This document shows positions 1-10,765 of a stretch of DNA of 64,000 nucleotides, piece after piece. The stretch lies in the NCBI GenBank assembly GCA_013399895.1, contig VXBA01001340.1:124001-188000 (forward strand), written 5' to 3'. How positions within the stretch are numbered: the first letter of the stretch is position 1; the number at the start of each line of letters is the position of its first letter. The position numbers and the translations under genes are program-made. Below the pieces are notes generated by a model, which was not told where the DNA came from, did no database searches, and worked only from the letters and a program-made list of their open reading frames with translations. Source of the DNA: Serilophus lunatus (taxonomy: Eukaryota > Chordata > Aves > Passeriformes > Eurylaimidae).

Positions 1-625
1 GTAGCTAGCCCCAGGCTGGAATTAGAGTTTGTTCATTTGAGATCTTGGTTTTGTAAAACACTAAATTCAGCTACCAAAAAGTAGCTTATCCTCTTCAAAA
101 AAGCTACCTTTTTTTTTTTTTGCAGGTGATAAGTTATCACTACATTGCCCTGTGTCACAACAAGGACCATTAGCAGCATTTTTCTTCCAACCATTTTGCA
201 ATTTCATTCTCTTGGGAAATTAATTAAAAGCCTACACTGAGACTTGCATTTCAATCTGAATCGTTTGCCTCCCTTTTCCTCCTCCATCTCCACTGAGGAG
301 GTATGATAATATTAAAGAAAATTATAATATTAAAGAAAATTATTTTCAAAAAAAGTTGTATGTATGCAACACCCCAGATGTTTACACATTTGAGAATATC
401 ATCATAGAGTAGTTCATTCTTCACTAGTGTGAGCTACCAGTGATATGAAGTATAAGGAACACACTACTACTATCAGAAGCTTCTCAAATAAAAAGAAAAC
501 AAAGAAAAAGACATCTCTATATTACCCAAACATTCAGAATATTACTGGGTAGCAATGAAGTTGTATTGCCAGGATAGAGTTGTGTCTTCTCATAAGACAT
601 ATTCATGTAGCAGTCACAGAGCAGT

Positions 626-740
626 CTGTGACAGCTTACTCAGGAATCAAGAAACACTGCATCACAAAGTACAGCACAAAGCCTGTGACAGCTTACTCAG
701 GAATCAAGAAACATGTACTACATCACAAAGTTGTAAACAA
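626..740. repeat. Two-copy tandem duplication, about 57 bp unit
   Basis: The sequence starting CTGTGACAGCTTACTCAGGA at 626 recurs at 683, giving a period of 57. The first 30 bases of each unit are identical. The second copy has a few inserted and changed bases after AAGAAACA. This is a simple local tandem duplication, also visible as repeated peptide segments in the conceptual translations. Confidence 0.85.
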
Positions 741-3471
741 TAGCAGTATCCTACAGGCTGATAAAGAGATTTTCCCTTTACTGTCCATTATACACTGGTT
801 GGATGGTGCTTGGTAGCTCCAAAGGAGAAGAATATCTCTTTATATTCTTACAAAGCATTAATGCTTAAAAAATTCACATTAATTGTGCAATGAACAATCT
901 GAGCATAATGCTGAGTTATTCCTTTAATTTCAGGAAAACACAAAGCTGCTTTTATGTACTCAGAGCTGTTTTCATACCAAGGCAAACCAGCATATCTTCA
1001 TATGATCTCTACTAAAGAATCCAAGAACAAAAATGAAAACAAAATTCACTACAGAAATGGATTTTTTTTGCAAGAACTCCTTTACAGATCTTCAGATTTA
1101 TTAATAACACATTGCTTTTAGCTTTTAATCTATTTCCCCACTATACACACCAACTCCAAATTACAACTTGAAAAAACACACTTTTCAATGTTTTACTTCT
1201 ATATAATTAAGCATATAGAGGACTTATTTCTTATACTTTTATAAATAACCATAAGCTGCATTTACTGTTATAATTGATTGCTCTGCCATTCAGGGGAAAA
1301 AACGTCATTACACATTTGCACACGTATGTGTAAGAACAAGAAATGGTAGTTGGTGCTTTAGAAGGACTCCTTTAACAGCTCACAAAGGCTGTGGGACATG
1401 AAAAATAACAGACCCAACAACCAGCTGAAAATAAGCATGCAAACAAACTTGCATTTTCTTCTGCATTTCATGTATCTATAATGCCCCACTGCATGACATT
1501 TGCTTTAAAACATTAAGATCTTGCATATGTTGTAACACTTGAATATTTTACACCTAAAAATTAGAAATTTATTGAGAAATAGCATAGGCCTGGGAAAAAC
1601 ACTGCCTTTTTGGTAATTAATTTGGTAATTAATTTTGTTTAAAAACAAAACAATTATATTTTCTGAAATATTATGGAATTGCTTTTGTTTAAGAGTTTTG
1701 GAAACACTAGAAAAAGACAAATCTCCAGAACCAAGTAGTTCCAACAAGAGACATTCCCATAACAAAATGCATAAGTTCTGAAGTTAGAAGAGAACCCATT
1801 CAGGTTTAACATGTAAACTAGTGCTTGTAAATATACTGGTATATATAAATATGTAGCAGTCAAATGGAAAGAGAGTATATTTCTCACTAGTTCTCATCAA
1901 AGAGACAAAGTAGCAGCTTTTCCTCAGAAATTATATTTCTTCACATTAACTGATAATCAAATACCATGCTAGGAGTTAGTGAATTTTGTACGAATTTCCA
2001 GAAAACAGTTGACTTTTTTTTTACAAATTATTTATGGAAATTACCATGTCTATGTTTAAAAAAGACTACCTAGACACATACAACGGATGTCTAATTAAAA
2101 AGACAGACTTCCATAGCTGTACATTTCTTCCAAAGGAATCACAACCAAAGGAATTAAATTCAGGGAATCACGGCACATCAATTTTGCAAACATTCCAAAA
2201 TATGTGCAACTGACCACTAATAGAAATAAAAAAAATAAAAGAATACCCACAAAATCCAACACCACCATCAAAAAAACTCACAAACAAATCCTACAAAAAT
2301 ACAAAAAAACCCCAAAACTGTGAGATTGACTCCTGCTAATAGTCAGTCACACAAATAGGTCACGACTGATACCCTACAGCAGTAAAAAACTGAAAAATGC
2401 AAGTTGTCCTTAATAGAAGGCTGCTTACTTTGAGAAGGGAAAATCCCCGCAAAAATAATTGTGATAAACCTACAAGTGTCTTGGACAAATAAACTCAAAT
2501 CTAACAATGAAGAAAATCCATTTGCAGAAAGGAAGATTACATGTAAGTGCTGTAGAAAGTGTAAACATCTCTTCAGACTACTGGTCTGAGGAAAAGGACA
2601 CAAGTCTGAGGTAGCTTTCAGCATCATATACTCAAAAATACACATACAAAGAGGGAAAGCATGGTGGAGAAAAGGGCAGTAATGAAGTGGCATTGACAGG
2701 ATGACATGCTACTCTTTCTCATCACCAAGAAGGCATTACCAAACCCTCCACAGCCAGTAAGAGGATGCTGACCAAGTGACAAAGACAAATGAGTGCAAAA
2801 TGTTGGCAGAAGAGTTTTTTATCCAGCTGCAAAACAGTAATCTGAAGACATTTATTTGGTAAAGCATGCTGCTGAGTTACCTCTGCTCTTCAGACTTGCC
2901 AAGCAAAACAGTAATTCACTGTTCCAAAATAAATGGGAGAAAGAAGCACTAACAGCCCCATTGCTGAAGTCTGAAGGAAAAGATGCACCTCCCAGGTTCT
3001 TCCATAAAGTCTAGGACAGAAGGCAAACCCTCCAACCCCACCTAACAGATTTACCATTCATACACCAGATTTGCCATCTTTTAACCTTCATCTGCAGAAC
3101 AAAACAGTGCACTGGATTCACTGAGAATAGCATAGCAATAGGCTACAAGACTGAAGCTGATGAGAAATACAGTGATTACGAGGGGCTCCTGTGCTAGAAC
3201 CAGGGTCTTTGGTCTCCAGTATCAAGAGTTCAAAGAGATCAATCAGGAGCTAGGCTAAAGCAAGAAATACAACTCCTCTCCAGATAGATTACACATCCTA
3301 CATGGTTTCTTTAACTTCATACTGGTATAGGGGTAGATCTGCCATTAATCTCTTTTCTGAGGCTTTGTCTTATTTTCCTCTTAGGCTTTTTTATTTATAC
3401 ATTTAAAAATATCTAAAATAAAAGTATATATATTTTTTTTAAAAAAAGCTGCCAAGGAGGCAGAAAAAAGG

Positions 3472-3504
3472 TTTCTGCACAGAAAAGATGTTTCTGTGCA
3501 GAAA
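3472..3504. repeat. Perfect 14-bp inverted repeat (hairpin)
   Basis: The arm TTTCTGCACAGAAA (3472-3485) is followed by the 5-base spacer AGATG and the exact reverse complement TTTCTGTGCAGAAA (3491-3504). Each arm is itself nearly palindromic (TTTCTG/CAGAAA). The pattern could come from an inverted duplication of a 14-mer. The stem is too short for a microRNA precursor. Confidence 0.85.
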
Positions 3505-3566
3505 TGTTTAGTCTGCATGAAATGGAAGAATACTTCATAGGAACCCTTAAGGCAAAAATCAGGAAA

Positions 3567-3624
3567 GTGGGCTAAAGAGAAGGCATTCATGTGGCATCCA
3601 TTAGTGGGCTTAAGAGAAGGCATA
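3567..3624. repeat. Two-copy direct repeat, 37-bp period
   Basis: GTGGGCTAAAGAGAAGGCAT at 3567 is repeated with one substitution (GTGGGCTTAAGAGAAGGCAT) at 3604. The period is 37 bases and the intervening sequence is not obviously repeated beyond the 20-base core. Confidence 0.75.
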
Positions 3625-4591
3625 TAGGTATATCTCAGCATGTATTTCTGCTGATTAAAGAATATTCTTCATACTAGGAAATGAGCTAAAAGTTTCTAAA
3701 TCTTATAATAGTAAGTGCTCTATACTTCCACTAATGCAGCTCTCCCTGAAGCTATATTAGTGTTTTCATTTATGAGCACACTAAAAGAAAACAATTTAGC
3801 TATCATGAGAACCAGTTACTCTTAACATGATTCAGTAGTTCTTGACATGTTTGAGTTATTACTCTGCACCTTTACTTCATCAGGAGAATATTTGAAACAG
3901 GACAAATCTAAGCTGTTCTTCACTACATGGTGAACTACATAAACGAACAAGAATTTAAAAAAAAAAAGGCCATTAAAGTCAGTTGAATTTTAGAAAATAG
4001 TGACAATCCATTACAACTGAATTCTTATATTAAGAAGTTTGAATTTAAGCAATTTCATGTATCTTCAAAGATTTGATACTTGTTTTGGCATGCTTTTGTT
4101 TCAAGTTTTCAAAAGTTGTATCTTTCTTGGCCACCTAGATTTTTCACTGTACTTGATCATAAATAATTTTTATAATAGCATTTATTTGTAATAAATTGTA
4201 TATTTGCTAGAAGTAGTAAGGATTTTCATAGAACCAAAATAGCCAGCTGCACCATTCACAACTCATAGTATAAAGAAAATTTAATATGATCTCATTTGTA
4301 TCATGAAAATAAATCAATCCCCATTTGGCAAATGACACCATGAAGATTAAGAAATTGAAACTTATCTGTTTTCCACAGAGATATAAAATACATTATTTGC
4401 TTTTTTCTTCTAATTTAAAGCTATATTACATTTCACTGCAGAATATGTATTTGCTCTCATCGTTCTTGTTATATTACCTACAGCTTCTGCATCACATGCA
4501 AAAGAAGTGTTAACATGTTAAAATAAATGTCTATAAATTCATGAAAGCCTGTAGAAGTGAAAAATCAGATACAGTGGAAGACCAAGAACGT

Positions 4592-4733
4592 AACATAATT
4601 AGCTCAGTTCATTAGAGCGCAGTGGTATTAACACCAATGTTTTAGGTTTGATCCCTTTATGGGCCACTTTCTTTAGAGCTGAACTTCATCCTTGTGGGTG
4701 CCATCCAATTCAGAATATTCTGTGATTCTGTAA
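4592..4733 (+). mobile_element. tRNA-Ile-derived SINE with CR1 tail (TguSINE1-type)
   Basis: The 5' part aligns by eye with a tRNA-Ile. It has a box A-like TTAGCTCAGTTCATTAGAGC segment near 4599-4618, an anticodon-arm region, a box B-like GGTTTGATCCC at about 4646-4656 and an acceptor end GGGCCAC. This is followed by a CR1-type 3' tail (CATCCTTGTGGGTGCC..., then ATTCTGTGATTCTGT, ending about 4733). A tRNA-Ile head joined to a CR1 tail is the structure of TguSINE1, described from zebra finch and linked to passerine birds. It is a non-coding RNA polymerase III retroposon copied by CR1 machinery, not a functional tRNA: the 5' acceptor strand is degraded and the anticodon position is altered. The family name is from memory; the fused structure is seen directly. 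Confidence 0.85.
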
Positions 4734-7700
4734 TTTCCTATTACCATAGAATTCCATTATATATGACTTTGGAAACATTTAACTACTTTTAGAAAATACA
4801 AATAATTTGCAAGAAAATAAAAGCTCTTTTAAGATGAAATGAGTAAATTCTATACAGCGTAAAACTAGGAAAGCCATAAGAGTAATCAGTCGCAAAATGA
4901 GGGACTTCCCCTTTGCCCCTTAGAATAATGCTGCTATGGTTGAATTTCTTCCTTCCCCCTTAAGGGATAGAAGCTGCTTGCAGGAGACCAGACTTTCACC
5001 TCAAATTTGATGCACAAGTTCAGTCTCTGCAAAACCTCGCTAGAGCAAAAAAAGAATCTACGGACATAGTGTAGCTAACCAAAGTGCTCCCTAGCAATTG
5101 TTCCTTGCAAAAAGGTATGCTACTACTGCAGCAAACGTGGAATTCATAAGCAATTCCATACTTTGTCCAGCTACCAGATGTTTCCTCCCACCAAAGTGAG
5201 GAGCATTAGGAATAGCAGTTTCCTGGTATGTCATGACACAAGCAGAGAGTTCAAAGCCTGTTTCTCCTCTATTATATCATTAAATTTCTATTTTTGAAGG
5301 GCACAGTATCCCACTGTCAAATATTTCCAGTAAGATGAATCATAACTGAAATTTGAAAAGCTCATTTAAAAGAAAATATCCACACTAAAAGACATGATAC
5401 ATGTAGAGTAACCTTGAAGCTCAGGCTGGTATACCACTTGACACCAAACAAAGCTACCTAGCCCCAAAAAGCACAGACATATGTAAAAGTAGAATTTTTC
5501 TCTGCACTTTTGTAGTCAGAGACTGTATGGGATCACAAAGTTGACAAGTCTGATTCAATGAGAGTAGAAACTCCCAGGATAAGCATATAGCAGATGGCTG
5601 GAACTGTAACATGCATGCTGCATTCATTCACCCCTTTATTACTCATCCTGAAGTCCCTCTTGACTAAACTGTAATTTTCAGAAATTTGCAATGATAATTG
5701 TAGGTAAATGAATGGAAATTAAACCTAATGCAAATGAACATCATCCATAAAATACAACTCATGTTGGAGCCATGTATTTTTTAAAAAACAGAAAATGTTC
5801 TGTGGGCAGATGCACAAATATACAAACACTACAACTGCACAAACAAAATTTTGCATGTCATAGTGGCTCTGCACACAATAGGGTGCATTATTTGCATCCT
5901 ACTCTTCTCAAAAAATCACCCCTTTGGCACACAGAACTATAATTAGGAGCTGAAGGTTTGTTACTGTGTCACTTGAATTAATTGATCTGCAATGAAGCTT
6001 ACAAAAAGGGACGTGACTTGTAGAGTGAAAAGAGCCTTAAGCAACCAATCTTCAGTGGACTCTGTAGCCAGTAAAATACTGCTCACAGGACTGAAGCATC
6101 GTGACATCTGCAAATAGAAACTTATTTAAAGCTAAGCATGTGTAAAAGTGAACTGAAAGCATTGTTATATGTCAGAAAACAGTTTCAATCTAGTTCAGAA
6201 TTTTCCTTTTATGGAGCAGGGATACAAAACAGCTTTTGTACAGGAATATTACTAAATCACTCAACTTTAATTGCATATGAATGAATTCCAACAATAAAAA
6301 TCTAAAAGGAGATTTATTGTTCAAAAGGGATGAAAATATTTTATGAAATGGAAATGTAGTCTAGTAGCTGTGAAAAAAAAAGCTGCAAAAGCAAATAGCA
6401 GTATTTTATAATATTTATTGAAATGCAGACAGATATAAAAGGTTTTCTTCTCTTGTAAATAATTTTTCTTGCATCAGCATATTATAGTGACTTATTTTGA
6501 TAGTGAAAGTATGCATATATATGGCAAATCATAGTCTAATAAAAGGAGCAAAACAAATAGGCTAATAAACACTCAAGTTGATCACTCTGCCTGTGTGTAG
6601 AGCAACTATTCTGACGCATTTTGAAGTGCCCTATTTATTCAAGGAAAGTTATGCAAGAACTTGACATGTATCAAATAGTGAGACAGACAGACAGACACAC
6701 ATGTTCCTAAGCCCTGTACCAAAGCCACAATTTGTGGCAGAAACCAATGCTTTTTTTAACCTTTGTCATTTTAGCTGGCACAGAAATTGATCACAATTAT
6801 TACTGCAGATAACTTCAGGTTTGCTTATTTAGCCTTTCCACCAAAAGGTCCAATACCTTCTGTGCTCCAGAACTGCATCTTTAAACAGTTGCTTAACACA
6901 AAGACACTGAAAAGAATATACCCTTACCTTCAATTCAGATTTTAAACTGAAACAGGACCATAAATCAGCATAGTCAGAAAACGAATTTCACTTAACTTGA
7001 GACAGAGCAGTCTTCCAAATCAAATACTCAATCAAAAAGAATACAAGGAAAAAAAATTTCAAAAATATTTGTGATTCTCTTAGAACATGTTTTATAGATT
7101 TTCCATAGACAGTCTATCATGTGGAGCACCAAACCAACTTTACTTTTTCAATAAATTATAGAATTATCTTCTGCTTCTAGCAAGCATTACTCCTGTGTTA
7201 GTTTTGGTTACCAATCTAACTAGTAGCAGGCAAGTGCCAACAAATGCTTTATCACTACAATACCAGCAAAACCAAATGTAGAACTCTCTTTCAAACTATC
7301 ATTATCTACATAGGCTGGATTGTTAGTCATGGAAAAGACATAAGACACATAAGAGCATTGAAAACTTATCTGGATAGGAACAAGGTCTAGTGACACTGCA
7401 AAAACATGAACCTCCAGCAGTGCATTCATGCCATCAGATATTTGTACAATATTTATTATGGCACAAGATTCCAGGGATTCCCTTAAGAACAAGTTATACG
7501 GTGCTCGAGAACAATAATTTTATTTTAGAATTCAGAATCTGAATCATGAACCATTTTACTTCCCAAGGACAACATTGGCTGAGAGAACTAAACCCAAGTC
7601 TTCAAAAGATTAAGTTAGTGTTCAAATTTGTGAATTACCTGTGATATGAAGGATGTTTCACAGCAATGAATGTTAGTTATGTGATTTTTTGGGGCCCTTC

Positions 7701-8937
7701 AAAACTTCTTCCTATAACTCACATGTTCAAGACTGATAAATCCTCTGGAAGCCTAAATGGCCATTCATTTATCAGCCACAACAAGAACTAAAAAACAATT
7801 TGCTGTTCAACAGTTTCACTGGTGCTTGATGGCAAGCAGTTCCCACCGGTGCTAATTGTAACTGCTTTTATGCAGCTTCATTCAAAGAAGCTGCGACTCT
7901 GCAATACTCAATAGCATTGCCAATAAATGGCTTCTACTGCAATCGCCAGAATTTTTCACTTCATTCTGAGATATCACTTTCTCTAGTGGTCTGAAGAAAT
8001 TCTTTCTTTGGTTGAGAGTTATTCCGTATTTGTTCTGAAGAACTGCCATGATACTCTACTCAAGACTGATTTCCTAGGCTAAGTGCTACCTAACAAAGCA
8101 CTAATTCTCTTTCTTGAGAATTTTAGCAGTATTCAGTCACTCAATGGATGGGAATCTTATCCATGCCCCTATTCATCACCACAGGCTACTTAAGACATTC
8201 ATTTACAGGGAGAAACAGATTTGCATAGATTTACAAGTATCTAATCACACTAAACACTGTGTCCACATTTTAGTGCAGATTCTTGCCCTGTTACTGCTCA
8301 GGTCTCCATTTCAGTTTTCCCCTCTCAAAGTTTGCAAGGCTAGTCCTTCTAGTCCTTTCGAGATCCAAAAAACCCAAAACATCTCCTTAAGGTAACCCCA
8401 CTTCTGAAGGAAGTGAGCAGAACACAAATAAGTCCCCACAATTCTCAGACTCCGAAGCAGGTTGTATTCATCCAACACCGATGTCCAAAAGTGGCCAGGA
8501 GAAATGAGAAAAGTATATGTCTCTGTCTTGCTGAGCCCAACTTTCAGCTTGGATGTAGCAGACAAACGTAAAATTCCCTTTTCTGCCTGACTTGGTGCAT
8601 ATGCATTGAAAATGCTACAGAATTTTTAATTCTGCATAGAAATGAGGGTTCTGCATGTTGCATCTCCCACAGAGCAGGAAGAAATCTAAAATTAGAGAGC
8701 AACTGAGTAAGTTATACAGATTGATTTTGGCAGGAAAGACTTAACTCCACCAAGGCTTTTTAGGAGAACTACAAGACAGAAAAAAGCTGCTTTCATATTA
8801 ACCAAAGCAGATGGAGAGACACAGAAAAAAGGTCAGGCAAGGGGAGAATGATAAACTGCCAATAACATTTAAATTAAAAAAGGGCTTGAAAATAGGCAAG
8901 CAAAGAGTTTCTTAGAGCAATTTTCTCAAATTCTTAC
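4734..8937. other. AT-rich sequence, no gene recognised
   Basis: Mostly unique AT-rich DNA. A short GACA run occurs near 6682-6695. An open frame on the minus strand (7220-7492, 90 codons) is rich in hydrophobic residues, has no recognisable domain and lacks clear paired splice signals. I see no interspersed repeat with a diagnostic end. Confidence 0.5.
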
Positions 8938-9010
8938 CTTTTTTATTCTCCTCCCCTTACGTAGCCCAACATTGAAGTGATTAATTATAGTCCTGTGCCT
9001 CAGATAACAG
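8938..9010 (-). CDS. Possible internal exon, unidentified (weak)
   Basis: On the minus strand this 73-nt block ends at a strong donor (AAAAAG then GTAAGA). It starts after an AG with a poor pyrimidine tract. With one leading base it reads 24 codons without a stop, beginning CYLRHRTIINHF and ending in a basic cluster GRRIKK. Its phase is compatible with the candidate blocks at 9348-9428 and 9785-9889, with implied introns of about 340-360 nt. I do not recognise the peptide. I chose acceptors partly to make phases agree, so a chance assembly is quite possible. Confidence 0.2.
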
Positions 9011-9347
9011 CTATCCATCTACACTGCAACATGACAGTCCTCAATACAAGCCAGTACACCACTCAAATCAAGAATAAAGAATATTTAAAAGATGTCCTAA
9101 AGCCCTTTCACCGGTCATTTTTGCATGACTGACACTAATGCTAGACTACTACATGACTCTTCCACAATTATCATTTGCTGTTGTCAGATTTGATTCAATA
9201 AATAAGTATCAATACTGCCAACAGAGACAGAGCATAAGGAACGAGGGAGAACAATTTAGCCCCTTCTGTTAAGATTCCTATTATGGAAGCCATACACTTT
9301 TTAAGCTCTCGGTACCAAAAATCCATAAATCTTTGAAGTGTCAATAC

Positions 9348-9428
9348 CTGATTACTGGCAGCTGATATCTTCTTACAAAGCAGCGCTTCAAGACAGCGGA
9401 ATGGAAGACGCACTGATCTTCACAGTTG
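9348..9428 (-). CDS. Possible internal exon, unidentified (weak)
   Basis: An 81-nt minus-strand block between CCCACAG (acceptor, weak tract) and a CAG|GTATTG donor. It reads one base, 26 codons and two bases, starting NCEDQCVFHSAVLK. The area holds several CpGs (GTGCGTC, TTCCGC, AGCGCTGC) unlike its surroundings. A competing minus-strand frame over 9195-9413 is also open and ends in a hydrophobic, membrane-segment-like stretch, so the correct frame, if any, is unclear. No family recognised. Confidence 0.2.
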
Positions 9429-9784
9429 CTGTGGGTGCTTCTTCTGTGCCAAAATCCACTTCCTACACTGCCTACATGAATGCTGCTTCATCGTAAGTGT
9501 TTTCCATCAATGGCCTATTTCATAGAAGTCTTATGACCTCATAGCTTCTTTTTTAAAATATGGCTATAGTCCCCAAAATAAACTCAACATGTACAGATGA
9601 ATTACTCAAATACTGCATTTTACCCAAATCCAAAAAAACCACCAAATTTAGAACACTAGTCCTTAAGCTCTCATGGATCATTTAAAAAATTACTTCCTAA
9701 AGCTAGAGGGTAACTACAGCTTTCATATTTGGTAATATGGAAGATATCTGAAAAGGAGGAGAAAATAGTTCAATTTTCAAATAC

Positions 9785-9889
9785 CTTTTTATATAGTCAC
9801 ATAATTTTAACAATGCAGGGTCACTAAATAGGTTTGCTTTTAGCCACAGTGCATTACCGGGAAGAGGTACTTTTCCTCTCTCCATATCT
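9785..9889 (-). CDS. Possible internal exon, unidentified
   Basis: A 105-nt minus-strand block from TTGCTGTTCAG (acceptor) to AAAAAG|GTATTT (donor). It reads one base, 34 codons and two bases. The peptide begins DMERGKVPLPGNALWLKANL, followed by an acidic/leucine segment, and has a balanced, globular-protein-like composition. The open frame continues past both sites, so the sites are not forced by stops. I cannot assign it to a family. It is the most protein-like of three phase-compatible candidates in this 1-kb stretch. Confidence 0.25.
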
Positions 9890-10382
9890 CTGAACAGCAA
9901 CTAATTTACTTTCCTTATAGTGTTGCTGTCAACATATAACAAGACTAAATTCCAAATTTCACTGGATTTTCCCTGTTTCAGATACAGATTCATTTTGAAT
10001 TGAGCAGAAATAGTTTTTCTAATTGAAACACATTCTGAGCCAGATTCAACAGTTCAAAAATGGCACTGTGAAAATCTCAAGTAATAAAATTGTGTTTGAT
10101 TGAGCAGAATAAGTACCTCAAATATCTCTCCATTTGTTACTAGGCAAGAGCAGGTATGAGGGCACTTGCCTGTGACCAAAAGCACTTAAGATAACAGCAA
10201 CAACTTATTTATGTGTCAACATCAAAAATGAGTTTTTAAATACTCAGAAATAGATTAAAAAAAAAACAACCTCAGGCTGGATAAATAAGGTAAAAAAACT
10301 GCACACGCTCAATGATTAACAGACCATAATGTGGATCCATGACCTACAATTGCAAGAGGTTGCAAAAAACCTTTTTCGAGCC

Positions 10383-10566
10383 ACAGAATCATTAAGGTTA
10401 AAAAAGACCTCTAAGATCATGGTGTCCAACTATTAACACAGCACTATGAAGCCCACCACTAATCCACGTCTCTAAGCATAACATCTACATGATTTCTGAA
10501 CATTTCCAGGGATGGTGACTCAATCGTTTCCCTGGGTAGCCTGTTCCAATGCTTGAACACCCTTTG
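10383..10566 (-). mobile_element. CR1 LINE 3' fragment
   Basis: The left end ACAGAATCATTAAGGTTAAAAAAGACC is the reverse complement of the CR1 3' terminus. It is followed by the usual AAGATCAT..GTCCAACTATTAACACAG..CACTATG segment and the CCAGGGATGGTGACTC..CCCTGGGTAGCC..TTCCAATGCTTGAACACCC block. The element is on the minus strand and 5'-truncated at about 10566. Non-coding here. Confidence 0.85.
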
Positions 10567-10765
10567 GTAGTCATGCTTGGGATGAAACAGGCTGAGGCGC
10601 TCTGGGACAGTGATGCTGAGCCAGGTGTATTCCCCCACCAGCCTGGACCCACCAGATTGGAGAGGGGCTGCAGCAGCAGTGGTGGCCCGACTGATCCCCA
10701 GGCATGGTCAGGGGAGAGGGGGGAAGCAAGCCAGCAGCCAGTGGCGATTTGGCAATTGTAGTCAT
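10567..10765. repeat. GC-rich block flanked by 8-bp direct repeats
   Basis: GTAGTCAT occurs at 10567-10574 and again at 10758-10765, enclosing 183 bases much richer in G/C than the flanks (10575-10757). An 8-bp target duplication is typical of hAT transposons, but I see no matching terminal inverted repeats. The left copy abuts the truncated CR1, so it could be coincidence. Open frames on both strands reflect low stop density in GC-rich DNA. Confidence 0.35.

Larger units (their letters stand above)
1..4591. other. AT-rich single-copy sequence, no gene recognised
   Basis: No recognisable gene, RNA gene or interspersed repeat. It contains A/T homopolymer runs (for example a T run at about 109-121 and A-rich sequence at 2220-2330) and short local duplications listed separately. 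The open frames on either strand are short and have no convincing paired splice sites. One decoy is a 38-nt minus-strand block near 2883-2920 with a pyrimidine-rich acceptor, too short to call. The composition and lack of exons fit intergenic or deep intronic bird DNA. Confidence 0.6.

Noticed and set aside
3472..3504. MicroRNA precursor
   Set aside because: The stem is only 14 bp; flanking sequence does not extend the pairing.
4592..4665. Functional tRNA-Ile gene
   Set aside because: The tRNA-like part lacks a pairing 5' acceptor strand, has an altered anticodon loop and runs straight into a CR1 tail.
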